Shown here piece after piece: positions 32,113 through 44,282 of a stretch of 64,000 nt of DNA (position 1 is the first letter of the stretch; the number at the start of each line of letters is the position of its first letter). Origin of the DNA: Leptodactylus fallax. Its lineage: Eukaryota; Chordata; Amphibia; Anura; Leptodactylidae. The translations under genes and the position numbers were made by a program. Under the pieces are notes generated by a model that was given only the letters and a program-made list of their open reading frames with translations, was not told the origin of the DNA and did not search any database. The stretch covers positions 1,549,001-1,613,000 of the forward strand of contig CAMRHE010000351.1 in the NCBI GenBank assembly GCA_947044405.1, given 5' to 3'.

Positions 32113-32658
32113 CCCTTTCATGTCTCAGCTAATTTTTGTTTTTGCATTTCCGTTTTTCTCTCTCCCCATTCCAAGAGCCATAAATTTTCATTTTTCAGTT
32201 CACAGACTCACATGATGGTTTATTGTTTGCGGGACAAATTGTACTTTGTAATGGCATCATTCCATATCCTGTACAATGTACTGGGAAGCTGGAAAAAAAT
32301 GCATTTGCACCAATTTCTTATGGGTTTAATTTTTACGGCATGCACTATGTGGTAAAAATGACATGTTACTTGTACTCTATAGGTCAGTACGATCACGGCG
32401 ATACCAAATTTGTATAGTATTTGTAATGTTTTCATACCTTTTAAAAAATTTAAAACTGCTAAATAGAAAAAAATGTTTGTGTCGCCATATTGTGACACCT
32501 GCGATCAGTGCCGGCACCGATTGCAGCTGTCAGCAGCGGTGCTGGCTGTATTATATAGCCGGCATCCAACGTGTATGGAGAGAGCTCCGCTCCTGAGCCT
32601 TCTCCATATATGCCTTCCTGCAGAATGATGTAAATTAATGTGATTATGCATGAAAGGG
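32113..32658. mobile_element. TTAA element, CCCTTTCATG ends
   Basis: It lies between TTAA 32109-32112 and TTAA 32659-32662, with perfect 10-bp ends CCCTTTCATG../..CATGAAAGGG. The interior belongs to the long 'gaagctggaa' repeat type also seen at 3570 and 33223. Confidence 0.88.
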
Positions 32659-32662
32659 TTAA

Positions 32663-32674
32663 AGGGTTTGACTA

Positions 32675-32705
<31 letters not shown>

Positions 32706-33093
32706 TGATGTATCCTCAGATTAGGTCATCAATAAGACATTAGTGGGGGTCTGATGCCCAGGACACCCACTGATCTGCTGTTTGAAGGGGCTGTGGGTGG
32801 TGCTTGATGAGTGCCATGACCCCTTCACGGTTTACATCACATGCTGTTTGTTTCATAGTGGCCGTGGATGTAATTACAGCGTCCTCCTTTTACTACTATG
32901 GGAGGAGGTGACATTGCGCAACTACTATGAAAGAACTGTGTGCGTTGTAAACAATAAAGGGGTCACATTGCTCACATGAGTGCCACAGATCCTTGAAACA
33001 GCTGATCTATGGGGGGCCCGGGTGTCAGATCCCCATTCAGCTTTTATTATTGACCTTTCCTGAGGATCAATAAAAATGCACTGGACAACCCCT
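32663..33093. mobile_element. TTAA MITE sharing a target with its neighbour
   Basis: It lies between TTAA 32659-32662 (also the right target of the element at 32113-32658) and TTAA 33094-33097. The left end is 'agggtttgactagat', the right end 'ctggacaacccct'. Contains a T run of about 26 bases at 32677. Confidence 0.82.
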
Positions 33094-33222
33094 TTAAATT
33101 TCATCCATTATATCACTTGTTAAAGAGAGAACCTCAATTGTCCCCATTTTTGTGCAGCAATATCCTTGTATTGGAAAAACACAAAGCTTTAACATACATA
33201 AAACATAGGGGAGATAATTTAA

Positions 33223-34277
33223 CCCTTACGTGACGCAGACATTTTTCATTTTTGTGTTTTTGTTTTTCACTCCCTGCATTCAAAAAGCCATAACTTTCTC
33301 ATTTTTTCCGTTTACATAGTCATAGGAGGGCTTGATTTTTGCATGACAAGTTGTATTTCAAAATGGTAGCATTTATTATTCTACACAATGTATTGGGAAG
33401 CTGGAATAAAATTTAGAATGAGGTGGAATTGAAAAAAAATGCAAAACCGCCATATTTTTACGGGCTTTGGTTTTACGGCTTCCACTGTGCGGTAAAAATA
33501 CCATGTTAGCTTTATTCTCTGGGTCAGTGTTATCACAGTGATACTACATTTATATAATTTTTTTCATGTTTTAATAACTTTACAAAAATTCAAATTTTTG
33601 TAGTACAGAAAATTTCTTTGAATGACCATATTGTGACACCTGTAACTTTTTTATATTTCACTGTATGAAGCTGTGTAAGGTGTCTTTTTTTTTTGTGGGA
33701 CAATAAATATTTTTTTATTGATACCATGTTGGAGAATAAATAAATGCCATTTCACCCATATAGATTTTTTTTCCTGCTATGGCATTTACTGTATGGGACA
33801 AATGTTTTTATATTTTAATAATTTGGGCATTTTTGGACATTTTCGGACATTAGGGATGCCTAATGTGTTTATGTTTACATTTATTTATATTTATATGTGA
33901 TCTAGAGAAAGGGGGTGATTAAAACTTTGAGTTTTTTTAATTTTTAAAAAACAATTTTGAAATTTTTTTTTTACTTTTTTTTTTTTTTTAGCTCCCTAGG
34001 CTGCTTGAAAATGTGATGTTCAGATCACTTGTGCCATAGACTGCAATGCCACTGTATTGCAGTCTATGGCAAATTTGCTATGTAACTATTGAATCCTGCT
34101 GCAGGCAGACTTCAGTATGTACATTACTATGGCAGGTCTGGGATCATACTATAGAAACCGAAAGTAACCAATCAGAATCCGTGGCTAATCACTGCGGCTA
34201 GTGCTCCCGCTGTGCTTCAGCGTGGACGCCATACTTAGTTATGTGCACCAGGCTTGAGGTCCTGGTGCGCGTAGGGG
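33223..34277. mobile_element. Long TTAA-flanked element, 1.05 kb
   Basis: It lies between TTAA 33219-33222 and 34278-34281. The left end is CCCTTACGTGACGCAG, the right end is GTGCGCGTAGGGG. A perfect 15-bp hairpin 'gccatagactgcaat' pairs at 34042-34071. It aligns with 3570-4200 and 32113-32658 over much of its left part. No coding capacity. Confidence 0.78.
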
Positions 34278-34397
34278 TTAAGGAGGAGAAAAGTTAATAA
34301 TGGAGGGGAGGAGAGACAGCCTTAGCCTATGGCATCATCAGAAATGATGATCACATAGGTACATGACTTTTTATCAATTGAACAGAACAGTTCTTAA

Positions 34398-35389
34398 AGG
34401 GAGTCTGTCAACAGAACTCAGCATATTAACCCAGTCCCGCAGATAGGTTAGGGTCACCTGAATCAACAGTGTTTTCCCCTTGTGAATTGGTTCCTCCATT
34501 GCTGAGATATCATCATTGTTGTCAATATGCAAATGAGTTCTTTGGTGCAATGAGGGTATTGCTATTGTTCCAAAGAGTTATGTGGCAACACCCTGTAACA
34601 TCCTTGTCTGTTAAGACTTTTGCGCCATCCTCTGGCTGCATGGTATGGCGCGGGAGGCGTGTCCATTTATGATCCCCTGCTCCTGGGCCTCTTGTTCTAT
34701 TCTGTTTTAGCACAGCTGAGAGTTTATTTCAGTGTATCAGTCCAGCCAGTACTCTGAGTTCCCTCCTGCTTGCGAACAGTTAACATTAGTTGCTCTATGA
34801 TTGAGATCTTACCTCCCAATCACGTCTGGGGTGGATTCTGGGCTTCCCATATACAGCCCATTAGTCCACACATGGGAGCTTGCTATTAGCTTCTTAGAGC
34901 GTGCTAGAGAATTACTTTTTCTCTGATATTCTGTATTCTGACCTTCACTTTGACCTCTTGACTATTCTTCTGGATTCTGATTTTGTACCTAGTTGCCCGT
35001 CTGGTTTCAGCCCCTTGGCTAGTTTGACCTCCTGTTTTTGTTGTTTGTCTTGTCTGCATTCAGTGTTTCACTTATCATAGGAAGGGACCGTCGCCCAGTT
35101 GTCCACTGCCACTAGGGTAGTTGTGACAAGCAAGTAGAGACGGGGGGGTGGGCCTAGCATCAGAGCTCACTGTCTCCATCTTTCACCTTCCTCCCAGGTT
35201 CCAGCAGCAGCTACTGGGGAATTACTTAATGGGTAATTCCCTAACACATCCTCACTGCTCCAAATAGCTAATTTGCCTATTGATAAAACTGTGATATCTC
35301 ACCAACAGAGGCAATGATTGGCAAGGAGAAAACACTGATTGACTCAGCTGACCCAAACCTTATCCATCAGTTGTGGTGACAGACTACCT
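34398..35389. mobile_element. TTAA MITE family G, split by solo LTR
   Basis: It lies between TTAA 34394-34397 and 35390-35393. Ends AGGGAGTCTGTC../..GACAGACTACCT and sub-terminal 'gggtcacctgaatc' match family G at 18023-18323. A solo LTR (34594-35246) sits in its middle; without it and the duplicated target the MITE is about 335 bp. Confidence 0.85.
34594..35246 (+). mobile_element. Solo LTR, family S copy 2, nested in MITE
   Basis: It starts TGTAACATCC and ends CCCTAACA; 653 bp, clearly homologous to 19068-19726. Target duplication CACCC/CATCC has one mismatch, suggesting greater age than copy 1. Confidence 0.88.
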
Positions 35390-35393
35390 TTAA

Positions 35394-35835
35394 ACAATTA
35401 AGTTTTTCATTCAGTGAAACAAGCGGGTCTAGAAAATATTGAGAAACCAATACACAAAATATTACAAAACTGGAAAATTACACTACATTATTCAATGGGG
35501 AGGGCCACCATTACAACCACTTGTTCCAATTTTTCCATTGATTGCAATAAAAATATATAAAACGTATCTGTCTGCAGGATCAGACTACATAGGCTTTGCT
35601 TGTAGTCTGTTGCCATGGAGATACATAGGTCTGCATAGGAACTGCAGACACTACATGATAAGAGATTTTAACTATTTACAAGGTTATTTATTTTTTCCAT
35701 TTACAATTTAAGTTTTTCTTAGTAACAACAAAATAGCCCATTAAATAGAAAGGACACTTTTGCATTCTAGTGATATTCCCTATTTAAACAAAACTCTAAA
35801 TATTACAAATCATCTTTTTACAAAGCGCTAAGACG
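35394..35835. other. No recognised feature
   Basis: This interval is gene-free. Confidence 0.4.
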
Positions 35836-36480
35836 GACTTTCTACTTGTTTCCCAGGATACAAAAAATACCTAATGCGCTGTGTCCTGCTCATTTGTTCT
35901 TGAGAAATTTTTATAATGGTTTAGCTATTATATGTAATCTTAAGAAAATTGCCTATTATTTCAATTATCTTTTAAGCTCGTTTCTATCATCTCTGTTGAA
36001 CTATTGTTCTCTACCGCAGTTATCAGATCAAAATGACACGCGGATTCTCCAGCCTTTAATCGCTTCACTGTGCTAATTTAGTCGGATTGTCGCTTTTATC
36101 ACAGACAGGAGGAAACATTTGTCTTAAATTGTAACTTTTTGACATCAATGTTTTCAACTTCTCCAATTAAATTGAACGGTTAGTTATTGAGCTCCTGAGC
36201 CAAAGGAAGACGAAGCCCATTAATTAGACTCTCCTTTTTTAATTCCATCCTATGTCTCATCAGTGGAGTCTATGAAAAATCCTCACAAAGTTACATCTCT
36301 GTAGGCGGGAATCAAACAAAAGTTAATAGAGAACTTTTACCAAGTTCTATTTGTAGCCATCAAGGGGAAAATACACCATTAAAATGTGATTTTGTTTGTG
36401 TTCTTATGACTGCAAGGGAACAAAATAAAAGCTTTCTGCAGTTTGTGTTGATGTCCCTTTCTAAAATTCAGTATCCTTGA
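35836..36480. other. Unmasked island, candidate conserved non-coding element
   Basis: About 640 bp lack any repeat relative in the window, are AT-rich, and hold several AATTA-type homeodomain cores (near 36074, 36171 and 36220). Its texture resembles vertebrate conserved non-coding DNA near developmental genes; this is a judgement by eye. Confidence 0.33.
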
Positions 36481-36490
36481 TATGTATTAA

Positions 36491-36602
36491 ATACTAATGA
36501 CTGTTTTTTTTTTGTTTGTTTTTTTTTAGGAAAAACTCTCTCCAACCACCTATCGGGCTGCAAAAGTTGTCTTCAAACCTAGACACTTATAAAACACATA
36601 TA
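36491..36602 (+). promoter_or_regulatory. 3' splice-site-like signal
   Basis: A branch-point-like TACTAAT at 36492-36498 is followed by a 26-base pyrimidine tract (almost all T) and AG at 36528-36529. About 70 bases later comes the inverted solo LTR. The next bases are open in one frame for about 20 codons. No exon homology was recognised, so this may be a chance T-run. Confidence 0.3.
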
Positions 36603-37206
36603 TGTAAGGGAATTGTTAGTTGTGCAATTCCCTAGTGCTGCTGCTGGAACAATGGAAGAAGGGGAAGACATACAGTGAGCCCTAAACTCGAGCCAGCCCC
36701 TGTCCCTACCTACTTGCCTGAACTGTCCTAGGCGACAGACGGCAACTGGGCGGCAATCCCTTCTCCGAATAAGTGTACACAGAACAATACAAGACAAACA
36801 ACACAGAAGTGGAGTCAGCAAACCAAGGGTCAAAGCCAGAAAGACAAACAGTACCAAATCGTAATCCAAAAGAGTAGTCACAGGGGAAGCCAAAGGTCAG
36901 AAGTCAGTAATACAATACAATAGGAAGAAAACAGCTAGCAAGGAACAAAGTCACAGGACAAAGTCACAATAGCCAGCCAACCTGTGTGGACTGATGACCT
37001 GTTTATAGAAAGTCCAGAACCCGCCCCAGACTTGATTGGCAGACAGGCTGTCAATCATACAGGTAAGCTAAGATTATCTATTAAAGGAGCAGAGGGAAAT
37101 CAATTTCAGAGAAGAGGTAATAGAGGAATCAAACTGAACACACCTCCTGTGCCGCTGCGTGCGGGCGGAGGGTGGCGCAGAGACCCGAACAGGCAGAGAT
37201 GTTACA
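36603..37206 (-). mobile_element. Solo LTR, family S copy 3, inverted
   Basis: It reads TGTAAGGGAATTG../..GATGTTACA on the plus strand, the reverse of copies 1 and 2. Exact 5-bp target duplication ATATA (36598-36602 and 37207-37211). 604 bp. Confidence 0.92.
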
Positions 37207-37211
37207 ATATA

Positions 37212-38205
37212 TCTATTTAGCAAATATTGTTATATTGCTGTAACAGAAAGTAGCAGTCCAGCAAAATCACTTTCTTCCATCCCTGCCCTTTTAGGGTAGG
37301 TTCACACTATCGTTGTTAATGTCCGTTGCTCTCATCCATCACAGAACATTAAATGGCAGATGCAGATGAAGCCCCCTCCATTGGGTGTCTGTCTACATTT
37401 ACCCCAATGTAAAAAAAAAAAAAGTGTGAACGTATCCTTACCTGATTGCCCAACATGCTCAGGACTTATTTAATGTATATTGTACTTATTTGCCTTCATT
37501 TCAGCCTGTCTTCTGCTGTCGTGCTCAATTTTTAGATTTATCTTTATCCATGTATACTATCAATCCCATGATACCTCAGCACAATAGCACATAGACAGCT
37601 AGAGACAATACCATGTCTGCCTGCCCCAGGAACAGTGTACTTATCCCTGTCTTTATATTGTTCCATAAAATCTAAGACAGCATAAGTATACATTTAAGGA
37701 GGAAGAACTTTCATCTTCTTCATTCTAACTGTATGAAAGAAGATTTTCTAATCTTCAGCGGCTGTAGATAGGAGTTTGTGTTCTCCCCTGTGAAGACCCT
37801 ATTTGGAACAGTTAATGCAATTTTATTATACAAGAAGTAAGATTGTGACTTTTGGAAAGAGCAGAAAGTCAACATAATTTCCAGCCGGTCACAATGAGAT
37901 CATATGACCCAATTGAAGAGCAGAATCCCATGAATTCTAAGAATTCCTTACTGCGCATGCACCAGACCTGAGGCACATGCGCGGTGAAGTCAAGGTCTAC
38001 TTATCTGTCATCACTGGGCAACTGCACAAAGATAACTGCAAGGAGACTGATTTCTTGGAAAGTATAAAGGTTTTTCTTTTCCAATTTAGAAGCGGACAAC
38101 TTTACAATTGGGCTATTTGGGACACTAAATCCCCTCTCCATAAGGACCTGTGGGAGGTTTAGTGTCCCAAATCATCCTGACAGATTCCCTTTAAGGGTAA
38201 TTTAG
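37212..38205. other. Gene-free with two MITE fragments
   Basis: A 'taggttcacactatcg' left end with a 'gtgtgaacgtatcctta' right end at about 37291-37440 is a small MITE-like unit. At 38115-38190 'atttgggacactaaat' and its complement form a hairpin next to a TTAA-type right end ('cagattccctttaa'). Confidence 0.45.
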
Positions 38206-39239
38206 TGTTCTGTATGTCAATGCAGTTGCATCATCGACAGCAGGGATGGTGAAGACCCTTATTTTATCCCCTTAGTACTGTAATCCAACATGTATAAGGG
38301 AAGGAGACCCACACAGCCTGGGAAGGAGATCCACCCACCCTGTAATTGTGATCACCGATCCTAACAGCATAATCTCAAGGGCTAGCATCACCACAGAGAC
38401 AGCCTAGGACCTGACCATAGTCTCCAAAGCTGCCTCATGTGAATTCAAATTCGCTTATATCTGTCATGTGTCCTAAATGTTTGTATCATATCACAGAATG
38501 CAATGAAAGAGTTAACTTTTACTACTTGTGTACACATATTCAACTGAATTGATGCGAGAATGAAAAAAGTTATACAATACAAAATAACAAAATGAAAAAA
38601 TGAAAAAAGAGAATACCTTCATAATAAGACATGTTTCTCAAATTTTGTATAAAATTGGGGCAGATAGAGATACAGGTGACAGTTCTCATGAAAACAAAGA
38701 TTCTAAAATTAACTTGTTGCAGTCCAAGCCTACGTTCACTTCTGCAACATTAAGAGCCCTCATCAAAGATTTTGTCACAATTTCCTGTTGCAAAACTTTT
38801 GTACTCTACTCGATGCCTTACGGGCCTGCAAATTGCCTTTTCGACAACAAATCACCATCAGGAAACCATCTGATGTGGAATCAGCATGGCGTCTCATGGA
38901 TATGCCCCGCCTGGATATACCTTCCTGGCTACCATTTCTGCTGCAGAAATTACAGCTCCAGGACATTCCTAGAAGTGACCAAGGCTGGAGGCTCAACGAG
39001 ACCCCCATTGTGGACTCTAGCCACCACCTTAGAATCTCTACCTGCCTCTTTAGCTATTTTGACACTATCTTATGTGAGATTCACAAGTCTGGTATCCGGG
39101 AAGAGCCCCCTCTTATGTCAAAAAAACAAAGAAATGCTCAGTTGGACCTTCTCTTTACACAAATGTCCAGATTATAGAATGTTCACAAACGGCATAGTCA
39201 GTCCTCAGTGAATTCGCAACTCTTAGAGTGGATTCCCAC
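38206..39239. other. No recognised feature; overlapping chance frames
   Basis: Two overlapping frames (203 and 129 codons) at 38600-39211 have no motif I recognise. They lie just upstream of an L1-type remnant and could be part of a decayed upstream region of that LINE, but the frames conflict with each other. Confidence 0.35.
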
Positions 39240-41790
39240 TACCGTTGAATGCCCGTTATGACATTCTCCTTTTAACCCACTTCACGGACCTGTGGAAGGG
39301 CTCTTGCTTGCCAAACAATCTCTTGAAGCTCATATAAGAGTACTACATAAGGAGGGTAAGGACACTAAAAAATGTGAAAACTATCACTCCTTATCTTTAC
39401 TAAACTCAGACCTAAAGTGGAGGGCTAAAGCCATAGCCACCTGAATAGCACCTTTGTTCTCTACCATCATTAACCCTGAGCAAACTGGATTTGTAATTGG
39501 CCATCAAGGTAAAGATAATATTTGTAAGGTCATATGACTAATTGAACTGGCTAAACAGAACGGACACCAATGGTTGTTCTTTTCATAGATGCCGAGAAGG
39601 CCTTTGACAGGGTTAGTTGGCCTTATATGACAGCCTGGAGAAATTTGGATTTCTCCCTATCTTTATCCAAGCCATGCTGTCACTCTCTACTGTCCCAAGT
39701 GTAAGGGTCAGGGTGAAAGGGATAATGTCAGAGCTGATTACTATCAGAAATGGCACACGGCAAGTGTGCCCTCTCTCACCCTCCTTAGAAATTTTGGTTA
39801 TGAACACACTTCTACCAAAAATAAGACAAGACATGCTTAACCAAGATTATTAAAGAGGACCGTTCACCACCTCCAACAAGTCCGGCTCTTATTATTTAAT
39901 AGTCTGCTAAACTGATTCTAACAGTATTGGAATTTTTTCTCTAGCCCCCACCATTCCTGAGCAATCAATGCTGTTTGTTTTGGTGCCTGATATACTATTT
40001 AGTCTCTGAATGGTCAGGAGAGCGGTGTCAGGCAGGAGCAGACAAGGGGTGTGAATCTGAGCTCTGACACTGGCTGCCTCTGATTGGAGCTGCCTCTGAA
40101 TCACGCCCCCTGCCTGACACCGCCCAGCTGACATTACAGAGCTTAAGTAGCACATCAGGCACCAAAACTAACTACACTTGTTGCTCAAGGAATGGTCGAG
40201 ACTAGAGTGAGAATATTCTAACTGTGCTGGAATCAGTGCAGCGGTGCCTACTAACAGATGGTAAGAACGAGAATTGGGGGTGGTGATGAAAGGTCCTCTT
40301 TAAAGTTGGTTACCACATACTGTACACACAATTGCCACGTTTGTGGATGATATACTAGTTACTACTAATAATCCTTCCATCTCTGCTTCCTATCTTACAG
40401 TTATTTGTGAGAAATGATGACATTACCTACCTTGGTGTAAAACTTTCCCCTGATATAACTCAACTATTTCAGCTAAATTATAATTCACTACTACAGTCCA
40501 TACGCTCACAACTGACATCTTTCCGCATTCCATATATGTTTTGGCTGGGACATAAGAACCTACTGAAGTCATTAATATCCCCCAAACTTCTATACCTCAT
40601 TCCAGCCTTACCTATCTAGATCCCCAAATTGTATTTCTCTTCCTTGAGTAAATATTTCATTACATTTCTGTAGCTCCCTGGCAGACCACGTCTCATATAT
40701 AATTTCTCTTTAGGAGGAATAAGTTTACCAGATGTTATATCATATTACCAAGGCAATCAATTGGCTAATCCTGATCAAGAACCCTCCCCATTCACCTTAC
40801 TCTGCTCTTGAGAACCACCTCCTCTCACTTGCAGATAGACAAAGGCTATGGGGTTTAATTCCACCCTCCTCGCCTTCAGGTTACACTAGTATTCTTGTCT
40901 TGGGAATATTCACTAGGTGGAAGGATGTAGATAGACACTGACCACTTTTGTCACAAGGGTCCCCTCATACGCTCCTAGACCTACTTCCATTCCTGGAGAA
41001 CCCAAAAAGAGGAGATATTGATTAATTTTGGTCTAACCTACGACACTTTATAGTTAGAGATCTATTGTCTAATGATAGCATGATGTCAAGTGACTATTTA
41101 TTACTACGCACCGGTCTATCATTGTCGAATGACTCTGACCCCACATGGCTAGAGCCACTACTTAAACCAGCTTTAGATAACAAATTGCTCTCTCTTTTCT
41201 ATCATTTTATTCTCTTAGTACATACAAAAGAGCCCCCTAATTTTATAGCCTGCTGGAAATCTGATTTGCATGAGAAGTTCACGAGTACAGAGATTGCTAC
41301 CATACTTAAGTGGGTTCTGAAGTGCGAACGTATTAAAGCAAACTTGTATAAGGTACTAGCTAGGTGGTATAAGACGCCTGATTGGTTGCACATTAAAAAT
41401 CTGTAAATCCCAAACTCTTGCTGGGGATGTGGAATTGACAGGGTCACCATGGCACATATCTGGTAGTATTGCCCCCCAAGTTTTCCCCATTTTGGGACAA
41501 CATAATTAAGGAAATAAACCAGATTTGCTCCTTGAGTGTTCCGGTTTCTCCTTGTGTGCTCCTGCTCTGGAAACCCCACTCTTTCTTTATCCCCAATAAA
41601 TACAGTCTGCCAGCTCTTATTATGGCAGCAAAATTACTGATCCCTTCTTATTGGAAACAAGTGAAGGCCCCTGCTATTCACCATTGGCAGTCTAAGGTAT
41701 CTGAAATTTGTCTTTTGGAGGAACTGGTTCATTGGGAACAAGGAAATAGGAGTTCCTTCCTAAAAAAATGAACCCCTAAGAAAACATATC
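39240..41790 (+). pseudogene. L1/Tx1-type LINE ORF2 remnant, split by a MITE
   Basis: Reverse transcriptase motifs appear in order but in changing frames: 'SLLNSDLKWRAKAIAT' near 39390, 'DAEKAFDRV' near 39590 (the hallmark of the L1/Tx1 group), 'RNGTRQVCPLSP' near 39755, then after a TTAA insertion 'FVDDILVT' near 40345. The C-terminal region follows ('YLGVKLSP', 'RWYKTPDWLH') with a Cys-Cys-His segment (CWGCG…AHIW) near 41425. Many stops and frameshifts make it inactive. The N-terminal endonuclease is not recognisable. Confidence 0.9.
39854..40299. mobile_element. 446-bp TTAA MITE inside the L1 remnant
   Basis: It is flanked by TTAA at 39850-39853 and 40300-40303. Ends AGAGGACC../..GGTCCTCT are perfectly inverted over 8 bp and match in most positions for about 24 bp. 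It separates the L1 RT between its conserved blocks, so it inserted after the LINE. Confidence 0.92.
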
Positions 41791-42185
41791 GATACCCTGA
41801 TTTGACACCACTGTTCTTGCCCAACTGATCCTTAAAATGACCATATTCACCTATCCATTGAACTTTTGTTGTCTGATGTGATGACTTTGTGTTATTTCTG
41901 TGCTGCTAGTTTATCTCCACCTAGTATAGGTATATTCTTATGTCTATTGTCAGTTGTCCCTTGCTCTTCCCTGGAATAATGATCTGTTACAAGTATGCCC
42001 AACCGTGAAGGACGGAAGACATATTGTTCTCTGTTTTTTCCTATGTTATGAGGTATCAATCACATCTCAAAAAGTTGTGATTTTAATGTAGTCACACTTT
42101 TTTTTTTCGAAAAAACCATCTTGGAAGATCTGTTTTGGATTTTCTACTTTTGTCTATGCCTGTTACAATCTAGTGATTAATTCAT
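41791..42185. other. No recognised feature
   Basis: This may include the 3' untranslated remains of the L1 copy; no poly(A) tail is evident. Confidence 0.35.
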
Positions 42186-42189
42186 TTAA

Positions 42190-42463
42190 AAGGAACCTGT
42201 CATCATAAAACCATCAACTGGTTCCGGTTCTTCAGTGTCCCAAAAATCCCTATATAAAGTCTGTCCACTTGGATTTTTTGAAAAATCTTTATAACATATA
42301 AATAAGTCTGATGGGTCTCTTTGGATCTCCAGGGCTCTCAGAAAATCTGAAGTTCTACAATGAAGCCTGGGTGCCCACCTTGGTGTCACTGCATATGTTA
42401 TGTGCTAGATATCAGGAGCATCTCTATAACATGCTGTTTGCAGATTGAACAATGAGGTTCCCT
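42190..42463. mobile_element. 274-bp TTAA MITE (AAGGAACC ends)
   Basis: It lies between TTAA 42186-42189 and 42464-42467, with ends AAGGAACC../..GGTTCCCT. Confidence 0.82.
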
Positions 42464-42466
42464 TTA

Positions 42467-42765
42467 AGGCTAAGGCCCTGTTTTCCACGTTTATCTTTGC
42501 GATTTCACAGAGTTTTCCTCTGCGGACTTTCCGCCCCTATTATATCTATATGGAAAACTCTAGCTTTTCCACAGGTATAATTGATATGCTGCAATTTTCA
42601 AAAACACTAGCCTTTTTGAAAACTGAGCTTTTTTGCTGAGGATCTGTTTCTGCAATGTGTGGATGGGATTAGCCAGAATCCAATCCACTTTGCAGGTACT
42701 GACTGTAAAACGTAGCATTTTCGCAACGTTGGGCCCCGACCTCAATCTGTGGAGTAAAGGCTAGC
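42467..42765 (+). repeat. Palindromic repeat family F copy
   Basis: It starts 'aggctaaggccctg', carries 'ctgcaatgtgtggatgggat' near 42653 and ends 'gttgggccccgacc'. It directly abuts the MITE to its left. Confidence 0.75.
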
Positions 42766-43860
42766 CAGAAATATAATTGTATAGCTGTGTGTTACTCCTC
42801 CTCCTTCCTTGATGAATTGTACGGTATGTCCCTTTGATAAACTTATTTGAGGCTCCTATAACATGTTGATCATCACTATTTGGAAATATCTTTGTATGTA
42901 TTTTTTCAGGGAATTAACATTTTTATTTAGTTTTTTATTTCAAGGTATGGTTTCACCAATTTTTATAACTTTGTGTATTTGATTCCCCCAATTTTATTAG
43001 AAGACCTTTGTTTTCTTTGGCTTTTTGATCTTTTTGTCTAAGAAAGTGAACATTTTAACACGTAGGGTTTGTTATATTACCCTGACAGGAATAGAAGAGC
43101 TACAGTAAGTCTGCAAAACAAAAGGTTAACACTGGCAGGGACTGAAATGCCACGTAGAATCGGCAACTCCAAGTGACCTTAGCGTTTAGCCTGACACGCA
43201 GCTGACATTCTGCTGTGACAATACAAACTTATCATGGGAATTCACACGAGGAAACATCAGAAACATGTTCATTACTCCTAACTGGTAAATATGATTATAA
43301 GAATGGTAAAAACGTATTATTAGAGTGATGGGCCACGGGGAACCCGATGATGGAGCCGTCAATATTTTATACAACCTAGGAAATAATCATTTTGTTGGGC
43401 ATTTGGCCGATGTTTCTCATTCATCAGTTGGTTCCCATTTTTGGCAAATTAGTGTATTTTTGTTTACCTTTGGAAATTTTTGTTTTTTATACCCATTACT
43501 GAAATATTATTATTTTAATATTTTTTATTTATTATTATTATTACAATTTTTTTTTCACTTTTACTACAAAATTTTGCATCATCAAATCGGTTGAATGATA
43601 ATAGACAACTCTTTTCATATGTAAGTCCAGCTCCAGAGACTCCTCGAAATAAAGCAAATTTGGCCAGGGAAACAACTGCCATGGTAGGTGAGATGTAATA
43701 TATGTTGGTCAAGTAAATGGCCCTCTATGTAATATACAGTATGGTTATCTCAAGGATGCTTGATCTAAAGCAGCTGCTTGTGGCTCTAAGATGTGGCTCA
43801 TACAGAGAGTCTCCGTTAAAAATTTCCATATGTCTTTACAGGACATAGTCAGGGTTTTCA
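42766..43860. other. No recognised feature
   Basis: About 1.1 kb of AT-rich gene-free DNA. Confidence 0.4.
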
Positions 43861-44282
43861 TGCTGGAGCTCTGAAGGACTGTGTTACGATACTGGTAGAC
43901 ACGGCTGGAATCCGTTAGCCAGATGGAATAAGCCAGGCACCGTTAGGAATAGTAAAGTTGTAGTCCGTGGTGTGGCTTGTAGTGTGTATTGCAAGGTGAT
44001 AATTCAGCAGAGAGTAGAAACAGTCTAGGAAAGACAGTTATGAGGAGCAGGAGACTAGAACAAGTCACAATAATCGAGCAATGGTTGACTTGCCTCATGG
44101 GTATAACTAGGCCCAAACAGGAAACAAGATGGTTTCAAATTGGCACACATCGGTCATCTTTGTTAAGGGCAAATCCTAGGATAAACACAGCAGCCTCCAG
44201 TGGTGAGGAGTGGAAGCGCAACACAATAGTTCAGAGTGAGAGAAACAGCAGCCACTGGTGGTAGATTAGAAAAATACACCAG
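43861..44282. other. LTR-like or unclassified repeat
   Basis: The region begins near 'tgttacgatactgg' and ends near 'ggattctcaca', TG..CA-type ends, but no matching target duplication is seen. It may be a degraded LTR. Confidence 0.25.

Noticed and set aside
38600..39211. 203-codon open frame as a host gene
   Set aside because: It overlaps a second long frame in another phase, lacks motifs, and adjoins a dead LINE.
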